Positions 35,358 to 43,852 of a DNA stretch of 64,000 nucleotides are shown here, piece by piece. The translations under genes and the position numbers were made by a program. Each line of letters begins with the position of its first letter. The stretch's first letter is position 1. The DNA is from Antarctobacter sediminis. Its GTDB lineage: Bacteria; Pseudomonadota; Alphaproteobacteria; Rhodobacterales; Rhodobacteraceae. The notes beneath the pieces are model-generated. The model searched no databases. It was not told where the DNA came from and saw only the letters and a list, made by a program, of their open reading frames with translations. The stretch lies in NCBI RefSeq assembly GCF_019218285.1, contig NZ_JAHUZG010000001.1, positions 868,001 through 932,000 on the forward strand, read 5' to 3'.

Positions 35358-36328
35358 GCCGCGCTGCCCTTGCGCAGCACCTGCGTCATCTCGGCGATGA
35401 TCGACACGGCGATCTCGGCCGGGCTGGCCGCGCCGATGTCCAACCCGATGGGTCCGTGGATACGTGCGATTTCCGCCTCGGTGAACCCGGATTCTGTCAG
35501 CCGTGTCACGCGTTTGGCATGTGTTCGGGTCGACCCCAGCGCACCGATGTAGAAACACCCCGAACGCAGGGCCTTTTCGATGGCCGGATCGTCCAGTTTC
35601 GGGTCATGGGTCAGCAGCACCAGCGCCGTGCGCGTGTCCAGCCCCAGAGTTTCGACCGCGTCGTCAGGCCAGTCATGCAGCAATCTGGTGTCCGGGAACC
35701 GCGCCGGCGACGCAAATGTTTCGCGCGGGTCGATCACCGCCGGATCATAGCCCGCGATCCGCGCCATGGGCAGCAGCGCCTGCGCGATATGCACGGCCCC
35801 CACCACGACCAGCCGTAGTGGCGGATTGTGGATGCCCACGAATACCCGGCTGTCCGGTTCGAACCCGGAGCGATCCATGCGGAACCGTTCGACAAACCCG
35901 GTGCGATCCAGCCAGCGGTCGCTGCGGTCCAGATCTACCACATAGGCCACCGGCTCGCGTGCGGCGCGGGCCTTGACCAGATCCTCCAACAGCAGTTCCG
36001 GCAGCACGCGGCCCACCGGCTCGACCAGCACGCGGATGGTTCCGCCACAGGCAAGCCCCACCGCAAAGGCATCGTCATCCGATACGCCGAATTCCAGTTC
36101 GCGCAGGTCACCGGCCTCCAGCGCGTCCATCGCCTCGACGATCACCGCGCCCTCGACGCAGCCGCCCGAAACCGATCCTTCGATCTCACCGTTTCCGGAA
36201 ATCGCCAGCTGGCTGCCAACGCGACGCGGCGCCGATCCCCAGGTTTCCACAACCGTCGCCAGAACAGCGCCTTGGCCCGCACGGTGCCATTCCAGCGCCT
36301 TCTCGGGAATCGCGTCCGCAATATCCAT
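35354..36328 (-). CDS. XdhC/CoxI family molybdenum-cofactor insertion factor
   Basis: A 324-residue protein. The XdhC_CoxI N-terminal domain is seen as VLATVVETWGSAPRRVGSQLAI and GSVSGGCVEGAVI; the C-terminal Rossmann domain as LRLVVVGAVHIAQALLPMA and GALGSTRTHAKR. Members sulfurate and insert the Mo cofactor into xanthine dehydrogenase-like enzymes. In the Rossmann motif the usual GAGHIA is GAVHIA, a small change. ATG 36328 is chosen because GGTGAGG lies 6 nt before it; a GTG at 36340 would overlap that site. Its 3' end overlaps the MoeA-like gene by ATGA. Confidence 0.9.
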   Translation of the reverse strand: MDIADAIPEKALEWHRAGQGAVLATVVETWGSAPRRVGSQLAISGNGEIEGSVSGGCVEGAVIVEAMDALEAGDLRELEFGVSDDDAFAVGLACGGTIRVLVEPVGRVLPELLLEDLVKARAAREPVAYVVDLDRSDRWLDRTGFVERFRMDRSGFEPDSRVFVGIHNPPLRLVVVGAVHIAQALLPMARIAGYDPAVIDPRETFASPARFPDTRLLHDWPDDAVETLGLDTRTALVLLTHDPKLDDPAIEKALRSGCFYIGALGSTRTHAKRVTRLTESGFTEAEIARIHGPIGLDIGAASPAEIAVSIIAEMTQVLRKGSAA

Positions 36329-36403
36329 GATATGCCTCACCCATCAGTCTGCCATCTGTGTAGCATGTAGGGACCGGGTGTCGCCCCCTTCAATGGTCGC
36401 GGG

Positions 36404-37570
36404 TCAGGCCGTCACGTCATGGGCATAGAGCCAGTCGAACTGCCGCATCATGGCACCAGGCGCCATGCGCCCCACCACGCCCAGCCCAAGATGCGCCACT
36501 CCGCGAACCAGCGGGTTGCGCAGGTGGTACTTCCACGCGTTGCCGTTGGCGGCCGTGATCACCTTTTGCACCCGGTCGCGGCGGCGCGCCTGATAGTTGG
36601 CCAACCCGTGATCCAAAGTTTGCGCCGAGGCCAATGCATCGGACAGCACCCAGGCATCCTCCAGCGCCATGTTCGCCCCCTGCGCAAGGAAGGGTAGCGT
36701 CGGATGCGCCGCATCGCCCAGCAAGGCCACGCCCGGACCGTGCCACTGTGCGGCGACCGGATGACGAAACAGCCCCCAAAGGCCCGGTGTCTCGACAGCG
36801 GCCAGCAAACCCGGCACGACCCCGCCAAAACCCGCAAAGGCTTGTCGCAGGTTGGTGGCGTCGTCGCGGTGGCTCCAACTTTCTTCGACCCAGCCGCGGC
36901 GTTCTTCGACGGCGACAAGGTTGACCATATCGCCGCCACGCAAGGGGTAGCTGACCATATGGCGGCCCGGCCCCATGTGGACCCGCGCCTCGGCCGGATG
37001 GCCGACCGTGTTCGGCACCACCGCTCGCCATGCCACCTGCCCGGTGAAGAATGGTTCGGCCCGGCCATTCAGTGTTGGCCGCAAGACGGAATGCAAACCA
37101 TCCGCGCCAATCACCAGATCAGCCGAAGTCGCATCGCCATTGCAAAGCGCGATCTGAGGAACCGCGCCCGGAGTGATCTCGCGCACTTTCTGCAACAGGC
37201 GCACCCGGATGCCCTGAGCCCGCGCGCGAGCTGCCAAAAGATCGACCAGATCGGCGCGGTGTACGAAACGATAGCTTTGGTCGGCAGGGAGCCGGGTCAG
37301 ATCCAGCCGCAGCACCTCTGCCCCGCCGCTGGCCCGCAGCGACACCGCCTGCCCTGCGACCGAAATGCTGCGAAAGCCATCGCCCAGCCCCAGCGCCTCG
37401 ATCACCCGCAGACCGTTCGGGCTGATCTGGATGCCGGCGCCGACCTCGCGGATCGCCTCGGCCTGTTCGAGTATGCGCACCTCCGCGCCGCGGGCGCGCA
37501 GCGCCAGCGCCGCCGACAACCCGCCGATCCCGGCGCCGATGATGGTGATCCTGAGCCCAGACAATTCCAT
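36404..37570 (-). CDS. FAD-dependent monooxygenase (salicylate hydroxylase/UbiH-like)
   Basis: A 388-residue group A flavin hydroxylase. The FAD-binding GxGxxG is IIGAGIGGLSAALAL (about residues 10-25); the second FAD/NADPH motif DG is VIGADGLHS, and the third is GPGVALLGDAAHPTLPF. It resembles the salicylate and 3-hydroxybenzoate hydroxylase group; the substrate cannot be told. It has about the same layout as the enzyme at 51895 but is clearly a different sequence. ATG 37570 follows AAGGGGG. It lies between dksA (terminator in the gap) and xdhC, probably transcribed on its own. Confidence 0.88.
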   Translation of the reverse strand: MELSGLRITIIGAGIGGLSAALALRARGAEVRILEQAEAIREVGAGIQISPNGLRVIEALGLGDGFRSISVAGQAVSLRASGGAEVLRLDLTRLPADQSYRFVHRADLVDLLAARARAQGIRVRLLQKVREITPGAVPQIALCNGDATSADLVIGADGLHSVLRPTLNGRAEPFFTGQVAWRAVVPNTVGHPAEARVHMGPGRHMVSYPLRGGDMVNLVAVEERRGWVEESWSHRDDATNLRQAFAGFGGVVPGLLAAVETPGLWGLFRHPVAAQWHGPGVALLGDAAHPTLPFLAQGANMALEDAWVLSDALASAQTLDHGLANYQARRRDRVQKVITAANGNAWKYHLRNPLVRGVAHLGLGVVGRMAPGAMMRQFDWLYAHDVTA

Positions 37571-37589
37571 GACGCCCCCTTGGCAAAGG

Positions 37590-37623
37590 AAAAACGCCGA
37601 GGCAAGGCCCCGGCGTTTTTTCT
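37590..37623. terminator. Bidirectional-looking terminator between dksA and the monooxygenase gene
   Basis: AAAAACGCCGAGGC pairs with GCCCCGGCGTTTTT (one mismatch), loop AAG. On the minus strand it lies just after dksA and ends in a T-run. Confidence 0.82.
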
Positions 37624-37654
37624 TGCTGCGTTCACCTGATTGAGAACCCGCGGT

Positions 37655-38077
37655 TCAGTCGTCGCGGTGGACTTTTTCGCGGCGCTCGTGGCGTTCCTGC
37701 GCCTCAAGGCTCATGGTGGCGATCGGACGGGCGTCCAGCCGTTTCAGGCTGATCGGCTCGCCGGTCACTTCGCAGTATCCGTATTCGCCCTCGTCGATAC
37801 GGCGCAGCGCCTGATCGATCTTGTTGACCAGCTTGCGCTGGCGATCACGCGTGCGAAGTTCGATGGCCCGGTCGGTCTCCTCGCTGGCGCGGTCGGTCAC
37901 ATCGGGGATATTCCGCGTGCCTTCCTGCAGCGTCTCGATCGTGTCGCGGCTGTCGGACAAAAGCTCGGCCTTCCAGGCCAGCAGCTTGCGACGAAAATAC
38001 TCTGTCTGCCGTTCGTTCATGAACGGTTCGTCTTCGGCCGGACGGTAGTCATCGGGCAGAAAGGTCTCTGGCTTCAT
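37655..38077 (-). CDS. dksA: RNA polymerase-binding transcription factor DksA
   Basis: A 140-residue secondary-channel factor that works with ppGpp to control rRNA and amino-acid genes. It has the coiled-coil part (RQTEYFRRKLLAWKAELLSDSRDTIETLQ) with acidic tip residues DVTDRASEE, and the globular part ending ERHERREKVHRDD. The zinc finger has only one cysteine (YGYCEVTGEPI...RPIAT), where the E. coli protein has four, so zinc is probably not bound; this is the usual Rhodobacterales form. I chose ATG 38077 (AGGGAG upstream), matching family starts; ATG 38110 with GAGGAA is a possible 11-residue extension. Confidence 0.95.
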   Translation of the reverse strand: MKPETFLPDDYRPAEDEPFMNERQTEYFRRKLLAWKAELLSDSRDTIETLQEGTRNIPDVTDRASEETDRAIELRTRDRQRKLVNKIDQALRRIDEGEYGYCEVTGEPISLKRLDARPIATMSLEAQERHERREKVHRDD

Positions 38078-38378
38078 ATCCGCTCCCTCATCAACGCCAA
38101 TACCCGCCATGTTGAAATTCCTCAGATATCTGGCACCCCTGCGAGGAGGCATTAAACCAAGCCGCGACCGTTGTCACGTCACATTAGTGCCTTTGCCCGG
38201 GGGAATTACGGCAACGCCGGGGCGGTTTCGTGACCTGCCGCACCCCTGCCGGGCGCCCCTTGTTGCAACCCCTTCTGCTGCCAAGCTTGTTGGCGCAATC
38301 AGCCGCTGCCCGGTGCTTGCAAATGCGCGCGGCCCCCTCTACCCCTCGGACGATGGGTCGCAAGGAAAGGGTTGCTGA
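38078..38378. other. Gap between divergent dksA and the moxR-type gene
   Basis: About 300 bp with no convincing gene. It should hold the dksA promoter on the minus strand and that of the ATPase on the plus strand. I see no clear -35/-10 pair, no terminator and no RNA fold I recognise. Confidence 0.4.
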
Positions 38379-39221
38379 ATGCGCTTCGAAGGCACCGAGG
38401 ATTACGTCGCCACAGACGATCTGACCATGGCGGTCAACGCGGCCGTGACGCTGGAACGCCCGCTGCTGGTCAAGGGCGAACCGGGCACCGGCAAGACCGA
38501 ACTGGCCCGACAGGTGGCGAACGCCCTGAACCTGCCGATGCTGGAATGGGCGGTGAAATCCACCACCAAGGCGCAACAGGGTCTGTATGAATACGATGCC
38601 GTCAGCCGGTTGCGCGACAGCCAGCTGGGCGATGAGCGCGTCAACGACGTGGCCAACTATATCCGCAAGGGCAAGCTGTGGCAGGCCTTCGAAGCCGATG
38701 GCAAGGTTGTGCTGCTGATCGACGAGATCGACAAGGCCGACATCGAATTCCCGAACGACCTGCTTCAGGAACTCGACAAGATGGAGTTCCACGTCTACGA
38801 GACCGGCGAGACCGTCCGGGCGAAACATCGCCCCATCGTCATCATCACCTCGAACAATGAAAAGGAATTGCCGGACGCCTTCCTGCGCCGCTGTTTCTTT
38901 CACTACATCAAGTTCCCCGACACCGAGACCCTGCGCAAGATCGTCGAGGTGCATCACCCCGGCATCAAGCCCGCGCTGCTGACCACCGCGCTGACCCAGT
39001 TCTACGAATTGCGCGAACAGCCGGGGCTGAAGAAAAAGCCCTCCACCTCCGAGGTGCTGGACTGGCTCAAGCTGCTTCTGGCCGAGGATCTGGATGCCGA
39101 GGATCTGAAACGCGACGGTGCCAGCGCGCTGCCGAAACTGCATGGCGCGCTGCTGAAAAACGAACAGGATGTGCATCTGTTCGAACGGCTGGCCTTTATG
39201 GCGCGGCGCGGCGGGCGCTGA
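38379..39221 (+). CDS. MoxR-type AAA+ ATPase (CoxD-like)
   Basis: A 280-residue AAA+ chaperone-like ATPase. Walker A is GEPGTGKTE (Lys39), Walker B is VVLLIDEIDKAD, sensor 1 is ITSNN, and an arginine pair lies in FLRRCFF. MoxR proteins work with VWA-domain partners to activate enzymes, often by metal insertion; CoxD/CoxE do this for CO dehydrogenase. The VWA partner here is probably the gene at 43853, 4.6 kb away on the same strand. In most Rhodobacterales I would expect them adjacent. The start ATG 38379 has a GGAAAGGG ribosome site. Confidence 0.92.
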   Translation: MRFEGTEDYVATDDLTMAVNAAVTLERPLLVKGEPGTGKTELARQVANALNLPMLEWAVKSTTKAQQGLYEYDAVSRLRDSQLGDERVNDVANYIRKGKLWQAFEADGKVVLLIDEIDKADIEFPNDLLQELDKMEFHVYETGETVRAKHRPIVIITSNNEKELPDAFLRRCFFHYIKFPDTETLRKIVEVHHPGIKPALLTTALTQFYELREQPGLKKKPSTSEVLDWLKLLLAEDLDAEDLKRDGASALPKLHGALLKNEQDVHLFERLAFMARRGGR

Positions 39222-39315
39222 GTGGAAAAGTCGCGGCCTCTGGTTGCGACTTGATCCCGATCATTTCCGTCAGGCATAGACTATGGCCTAGTCATCCGCG
39301 AAAATCGGAGTCGCC

Positions 39316-40464
39316 ATGTTCTTTCGCCTGACCGGTCTTGCCGCCCTTGGCCTTGGTGCCGCCGTCTTTGTCATCGCGGCCACCGCGGGTGATCCGCCCG
39401 CACCCGCCAGCAAGGCCGCCTTGGGCGAGCTGCTGTTCCATGACACGAACCTGTCGGCCAACCGAACGCAATCCTGCGCCACCTGCCACGATCCCGGTTT
39501 TGCCTTTGCCGATCCGCGCGGCATGGCCTCGCCCGGGGACAATGGCGTGTCGCTGGGGGATCGGAACGCGCCTACGGCGATGTATGCCGCGCTGTCGCCC
39601 GCCTTTCACCGCACCGAGGACGGCAAGTGGAAAGGCGGGCAGTTCCTTGATGGCCGCGCCGCGACACTGGCCGATCAGGCCGGGGGGCCACCGCTGAACC
39701 CGATCGAGATGGGCATGCCCGACAAGCCTGCGGTTGTCGCGCGCCTGCGCGAAAACCCGGTGTACCAGACCGCCTTTCCACAGCTTTTCGGGGCCGCTGT
39801 CTGGGAGGATGCCGATACCGCCTATGCGGCCATGACGCAGGCCATCGCCGCCTTCGAGGAAACCAAGATCTTCGCGCCATTCGATTCCAAATACGACCGA
39901 TTCCTGCGCGGCGAGGCAGAACTGACCCGCGAAGAAGAGCTGGGCCGGCTTCTGTTCTTTTCCGAGCAATTCACCAACTGCAACCTCTGCCACCAGATCG
40001 GCCGCAGCCAGATGGACCCGCGCGAAACCTTTACTGATTACCTGTTCCACAACATCGGCGTGCCGGAAAACACCGCCCTGCGGGCACAGAACGGCGTCGC
40101 CCCGGGCACGGTGGACCACGGGCTGCTGGCCAATCCGCAGGTCGATGACGCGACCGAACGCGGCAAGTTCCGCACGCCCACGCTGCGCAACGTGGCCGTG
40201 ACCGGCCCTTATATGCACAACGGCGTCTTCGAAGACCTGCGCACGGTGATCCTGTTCTACAACCGCTACAACTCGCTGTCGCCGGCCCGTCAGATCAACC
40301 CTGAAACCGGCGCGCTGTTCGGCCTGCCGCAGGTGCCTGACACCTTGGCCGCCAAGGAACTGACACACGGCCCCGCGCTGGACGATGAACGCATCGACGC
40401 ACTGCTGGCCTTTCTCAGGACACTGACTGATGCCCGCTACGAACATCTCCTGCCCGGGGACTGA
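39316..40464 (+). CDS. Di-heme cytochrome c peroxidase/MauG family protein
   Basis: A 382-residue exported c-type cytochrome. The N-terminal signal is hydrophobic (about 5-24). The two heme-attachment sites are CATCH (54-58) and CNLCH (222-226). Other family features are FHDTNLS, GRAATLADQA, NPIEMGM, GKFRTPTLRNVAVTGPYMHNG with a heme ligand Met/His, and FYNRYN. Activities in the family range from H2O2 reduction to MauG-type protein oxidation; no amine dehydrogenase genes are near, so peroxidase is the simpler guess. It stands 94 bp after the MoxR gene. Confidence 0.92.
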   Translation: MFFRLTGLAALGLGAAVFVIAATAGDPPAPASKAALGELLFHDTNLSANRTQSCATCHDPGFAFADPRGMASPGDNGVSLGDRNAPTAMYAALSPAFHRTEDGKWKGGQFLDGRAATLADQAGGPPLNPIEMGMPDKPAVVARLRENPVYQTAFPQLFGAAVWEDADTAYAAMTQAIAAFEETKIFAPFDSKYDRFLRGEAELTREEELGRLLFFSEQFTNCNLCHQIGRSQMDPRETFTDYLFHNIGVPENTALRAQNGVAPGTVDHGLLANPQVDDATERGKFRTPTLRNVAVTGPYMHNGVFEDLRTVILFYNRYNSLSPARQINPETGALFGLPQVPDTLAAKELTHGPALDDERIDALLAFLRTLTDARYEHLLPGD

Positions 40465-40522
40465 GCGGCTTGCCTCTGGCCGCGCGGCGTGATCTGTGCA
40501 GGCCACAGCCGCGGACGGATCC

Positions 40523-41425
40523 ATGCTTCACATTCTCACCCATGACATTCTGCCCGTGTTCTCGATGCTGGCACTGGGCTTTCTGCTGGGCCGGACCGGC
40601 ACGATCAGCAAAACCGAAGCAGCCGCAATCAACCGCGTGGCCTTTCTGATCCTGCAACCGGCGCTGATCTTTCCGCTGATCGCCGCGCTGGACTGGCCCA
40701 CCTTTCGGGTGGCCCCGCTGGCCGGATACGCAGCTTCGCAGGTGGCGCTGTTCCTGCTGGCGCTGGCAGTCTGCCGACTGGTGTTTCGGCGGGACATGGT
40801 CGAGGCCTGGCTGCTGTCCATGGCGACCGTTTTTGTGAACACGCTCCTTTATGTCTGGCCGATCAGCTTTCTGATCTATGGTGAGGCCGCCGCCCTGCCC
40901 GTCACCGCCATCGTGGCCTGGGATTCCGCGATCACCTTTGCCTTTTTCATCGTCAGCACCGACCTGATGGCCAATCGCGGCGCTGGGTTTGGCCCGGCGT
41001 TCAAGCGGATAGCGACCAACCCGGTACTGATCGCGATCGCCTGCGGAATGCTGTTCAACCTCGCCGCGCTGGACGTGCCCGCCCCCCTGCTGACCGCGAT
41101 GGATTTTGCAGGCGCCGGGGCGGCACCGCTGACGCTATTTGCGCTTGGCGTGATCCTGTCGGGCCAGTCCCTGACACCGTCACCGGTGATCGCCACGGTT
41201 GCCGCGCTAAAGCTGTTGGCTTTTCCCGCTCTGGTTGCCACGGCTGTCTGGGCCGTCGCCCCGCCCGAGACCTGGCAGACCCTGTTTACACTGACCGCCG
41301 CAGGCCCGTCGGGTGCGATGGCCTTTGCGCTGGCGCTGCTTTACGGCGTCCGCACCGATGCCATTGCCCCGGTCATCATCTGGACCAGCCTGTTGTCGCT
41401 GATTTCGCTGGCCTGGCTGGCCTGA
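40523..41425 (+). CDS. AEC-family (auxin efflux carrier-like) transporter
   Basis: A 300-residue inner-membrane protein with about ten hydrophobic helices in two halves. It starts MLHILTHDILPVFSMLALGFLLGR, the typical AEC/MleN-like N-terminus. The second half has LTLFALGVILSG and AGPSGAMAFALALLYG, usual for the family. Bacterial members carry malonate, malate or similar acids. ATG 40523 is preferred; a GTG at 40496 would add 9 polar residues. It is followed by a palindrome-rich gap (41426-41691). Confidence 0.87.
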   Translation: MLHILTHDILPVFSMLALGFLLGRTGTISKTEAAAINRVAFLILQPALIFPLIAALDWPTFRVAPLAGYAASQVALFLLALAVCRLVFRRDMVEAWLLSMATVFVNTLLYVWPISFLIYGEAAALPVTAIVAWDSAITFAFFIVSTDLMANRGAGFGPAFKRIATNPVLIAIACGMLFNLAALDVPAPLLTAMDFAGAGAAPLTLFALGVILSGQSLTPSPVIATVAALKLLAFPALVATAVWAVAPPETWQTLFTLTAAGPSGAMAFALALLYGVRTDAIAPVIIWTSLLSLISLAWLA

Positions 41426-41514
41426 CTGGCCGCAATCCTGCCGCCATTGGCCCCCGAAGCGAACCGGCAACAGGCCGGATCGTGGCAAAAAGGGCTCACC
41501 CCGAGACCTGTTAA

Positions 41515-41661
41515 CCTTTTGAAAAGGATAGTCTCAGGCAGCATTTTCCCGAAATCGGGAAAAAATTATCCACAGGCGGGCATCGCGCTAGGCAGCTTTC
41601 CAGCTTTTGCCCTATAGTGACCCCACAGAGGACAGAAAACCAAGGGATGTTGACAACATCC
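41515..41661. promoter_or_regulatory. Palindrome-rich intergenic region with a DnaA-box sequence
   Basis: Three perfect inverted repeats lie within 150 bp: CCTTTT-G-AAAAGG (41515-41527), TTTTCCCGA-AA-TCGGGAAAA (41544-41563) and GGATGTTG-A-CAACATCC (41645-41661). TTATCCACA, the consensus DnaA box, is at 41566-41574, directly after an A-run. The last palindrome covers the ATG at 41647, an alternative start of the next gene. The function is not known. Confidence 0.6.
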
Positions 41662-41691
41662 ACACGGACAACAAGCAGGCAGGCTTCGATA

Positions 41692-42147
41692 GTGTCCCAG
41701 AAAACGGCTCTCACGGTGCGCCCTTTGCGTGCCGCGGACGAACCGGCGTGGCGTGAGCTTTGGACGGCCTATCTGGCCTTCTACGAAAGCTCGGTCGACG
41801 AACCGGTCTACGCGTCCACCTTCGCACGCCTTCTTGGCGACGATCCCCGTGATTTCAATGCTTTGATCGCCGAACTGGATGGCAGACCGGTCGGGTTGAC
41901 CCATTACCTGTTTCACCGCCACGCATGGAAGATCGAAGAGGTCTGTTACCTGCAAGACCTCTATGCCCTCCCCGAAGTCCGCGGACAGGGCATCGGGCGC
42001 GCGCTTATCGAGGCTGTCTATGCCCGGGCCGACGCGCATGGCGCGGCCTCTGTCTATTGGCTGACCCAAGAGTTCAACAGCACCGCGCGCCAGCTTTATG
42101 ATCGGATCGGCAGCGTCACGCCCTTTATCAAGTACCAGAGGGCATGA
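41692..42147 (+). CDS. GNAT-family N-acetyltransferase
   Basis: A 151-residue acetyl-CoA-dependent acetyltransferase. It begins LTVRPLRAADEPAWRELW and has the acetyl-CoA-binding motif LPEVRGQGIGRALIEAVYARA, followed by YWLTQEFNSTARQLYDRIG, as in the group of small-amine acetyltransferases. I start at GTG 41692, just before the conserved part; ATG 41647 (within a perfect palindrome) and GTG 41617 are in-frame alternatives. The stop overlaps the next start in ATGA, so it is coupled to the DUF2927 lipoprotein gene. Confidence 0.85.
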   Translation: MSQKTALTVRPLRAADEPAWRELWTAYLAFYESSVDEPVYASTFARLLGDDPRDFNALIAELDGRPVGLTHYLFHRHAWKIEEVCYLQDLYALPEVRGQGIGRALIEAVYARADAHGAASVYWLTQEFNSTARQLYDRIGSVTPFIKYQRA

Positions 42148-43535
42148 TGCGCAGATCCCGCCGCCTGTTCCTGCCTCTCTGCCTGTTGCTGGGCGCCTGT
42201 ATGCCCGCAACGCCCAACGACAGCGCCGCCACCCGCGCCGCGTCGATCAACAGTTCCAGCACTCTGCCACCGATGAAGAGCTTTGCCGTCCCGCGCCCGC
42301 AGGCGCCCGTGGCCTCGAACATCGACATTGCGCGCGATTTCCTCGACCTTTCCTTTGCCCTTGAATCCGGTCGCCCCCTCAAGACCTTTACCCGGTTCGA
42401 TACCCCCATCACCGTGCGCGTCACCGGCGCGCCGCCGTCGTCGCTGGCGCCGGACCTGCGCCGCCTGTTGCACCGGTTGCGCAGCGAGGCCGGGATCGAC
42501 ATTGCCCTGACCGGCGCACCGGACGCAAATATCACCGTAGAGGCCGTCAGCCGGGCCGAGATCCGCGCTGCCCTGCCGCAGGCCGCCTGTTTCGTGGTGC
42601 CCAATGTTTCCTCGCTTGAGGAATATCGCGGCAAACGACGGTCCCGCGCGGTCAGCTGGTCCACCCTGACCAAGCGCGAACGGCTTGCGATCTTCCTGCC
42701 CAATGATGCCAGCCCGCAAGAGGTGCGCGATTGTCTGCACGAGGAACTGGCGCAGGCCATCGGTCCTCTGAACGATCTCTACCGGCTGCCCGACAGCGTG
42801 TTCAACGACGACAACGTGCACACTGTCCTGACCGGCTATGACATGCTGATACTGCGCGCCTATTACGACCCGGCGCTGCGCACCGGCATGAGCCGCCGAG
42901 ACGTGGCCGACCGACTTCCCGGCATCCTTGCCCGGATCAATCCGCGGGGTCAGGCCGTACCGGCGCGGCGGCTGGCGCGGACCCCGCGTGTCTGGATCGA
43001 CGCGGTGCAGACCGCGCTTGGCCCCGGCGCGAACCCCGCACAGCGCCGTGCCGCCGCTGTCGAGGCGCTCAAGGTCGCGTCGGCCATGGGGTGGACCGAC
43101 CACCGCCGCGCCTTTTCGCATTACGCCATGGGGCGCCTGTTGCAGGCCACCGATCCGCAGGCGGCGCAGGATCATTTTGTTCTGGCGCAGCGCTATTTCG
43201 GCTATCGTCCGGACACCGCCCTGCACCGGGCCTATGTCGCTTCGCAACTGGCCGCCTACGCCATTGCCTCGGGCAATCCGCAAGAGGCGCTGGCCCTGAT
43301 CGGCCCGCATCTGGACACTGCCGCCCGTCACGAAAACGCAGCCCTTCTGGCGACGTTGTTGATGTTGCGGGCCGAAGCGCTGGACCTGTCCGGACGCGCC
43401 ACCGAGGGACGAAATGTCCGAGTGGACTCGCTGGGCTGGGCGCGATACGGGTTCGGCTCGGATTGGGCGGTCCGCGCGAAACTGCGCGAGATCGGCACGC
43501 TCAATCCCGCGAGGCAGGGACAGGGAACGCTATGA
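42144..43535 (+). CDS. DUF2927 lipoprotein
   Basis: A 463-residue exported lipoprotein: signal MMRRSRRLFLPLCLLLGAC with a lipobox LLGAC (Cys19 lipidated), then a Ser/Pro-rich linker and the DUF2927 domain. An HEELAQ motif in CLHEELAQAIGPLNDL looks like a zinc-peptidase HExxx site, and the C-terminal 150 residues are helical-repeat (TPR-like: AMGRLLQATDPQAAQDHF, ALALIGPHLDTAARHEN). No activity is proven for this family. ATGA overlap on both sides places it in a three-gene unit with the GNAT gene and a small membrane protein. Confidence 0.85.
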   Translation: MMRRSRRLFLPLCLLLGACMPATPNDSAATRAASINSSSTLPPMKSFAVPRPQAPVASNIDIARDFLDLSFALESGRPLKTFTRFDTPITVRVTGAPPSSLAPDLRRLLHRLRSEAGIDIALTGAPDANITVEAVSRAEIRAALPQAACFVVPNVSSLEEYRGKRRSRAVSWSTLTKRERLAIFLPNDASPQEVRDCLHEELAQAIGPLNDLYRLPDSVFNDDNVHTVLTGYDMLILRAYYDPALRTGMSRRDVADRLPGILARINPRGQAVPARRLARTPRVWIDAVQTALGPGANPAQRRAAAVEALKVASAMGWTDHRRAFSHYAMGRLLQATDPQAAQDHFVLAQRYFGYRPDTALHRAYVASQLAAYAIASGNPQEALALIGPHLDTAARHENAALLATLLMLRAEALDLSGRATEGRNVRVDSLGWARYGFGSDWAVRAKLREIGTLNPARQGQGTL

Positions 43536-43699
43536 TCGTGATCCTCGGGGCGCTTTTGGGCGCCATCATCGGTGGAACAACCGCGAAACGCCGCAAGGGC
43601 AACTGGGCGGATATTGCACAATACACGGTGATCTATGCGATCGCCTTTGGCCTGCTGGGGCTGCTCGTGACCATCGCGTTGGAAAAAACGCTGACCTGA
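43532..43699 (+). CDS. Small two-helix membrane protein
   Basis: A 55-residue protein whose ATG overlaps the DUF2927 stop (ATGA). It has two hydrophobic stretches, MIVILGALLGAIIGGTTA and TVIYAIAFGLLGLLVTIAL, joined by a basic polar loop KRRKGNW. There is no recognised family. Coupled translation and coherent membrane topology support a real gene; it may be an accessory subunit or apolipoprotein-like partner of the lipoprotein. The longer ORF that contains it is out of frame with DUF2927 and is not used. Confidence 0.75.
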   Translation: MIVILGALLGAIIGGTTAKRRKGNWADIAQYTVIYAIAFGLLGLLVTIALEKTLT

Positions 43700-43722
43700 G
43701 CGGGAATTGGCGCGGGGATCAC

Positions 43723-43781
43723 GGGGGGCGCTGCCCCCGTCCCTGCGGGACTCCCCCGGGATATTTGCTGACAGAAGAAAC
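43723..43781 (+). repeat. Structured intergenic repeat, copy B
   Basis: GGGGGCGCTGCCCCC, then the hairpin GTCCC-tgc-GGGAC (43739-43751), then TCCCCCGG-GATATTT and AGAAGAAAC. The layout is the same as copy A at 3161-3225 (minus strand), but the central hairpin has changed on both arms and still pairs. It lies after the small membrane-protein gene and before the VWA gene. Confidence 0.72.
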
Positions 43782-43852
43782 CTGAAGCGCGGCGTTTTCC
43801 GGCGGCGATCAGGCCCTTTCGCTTGTGGGGTGAATCAGGCTAGCGTCGCGCC

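Noticed and set aside
41566-41574. Replication origin
   Set aside because: Only one consensus DnaA box and no cluster of boxes, AT-rich unwinding region of size, or origin-type neighbours.
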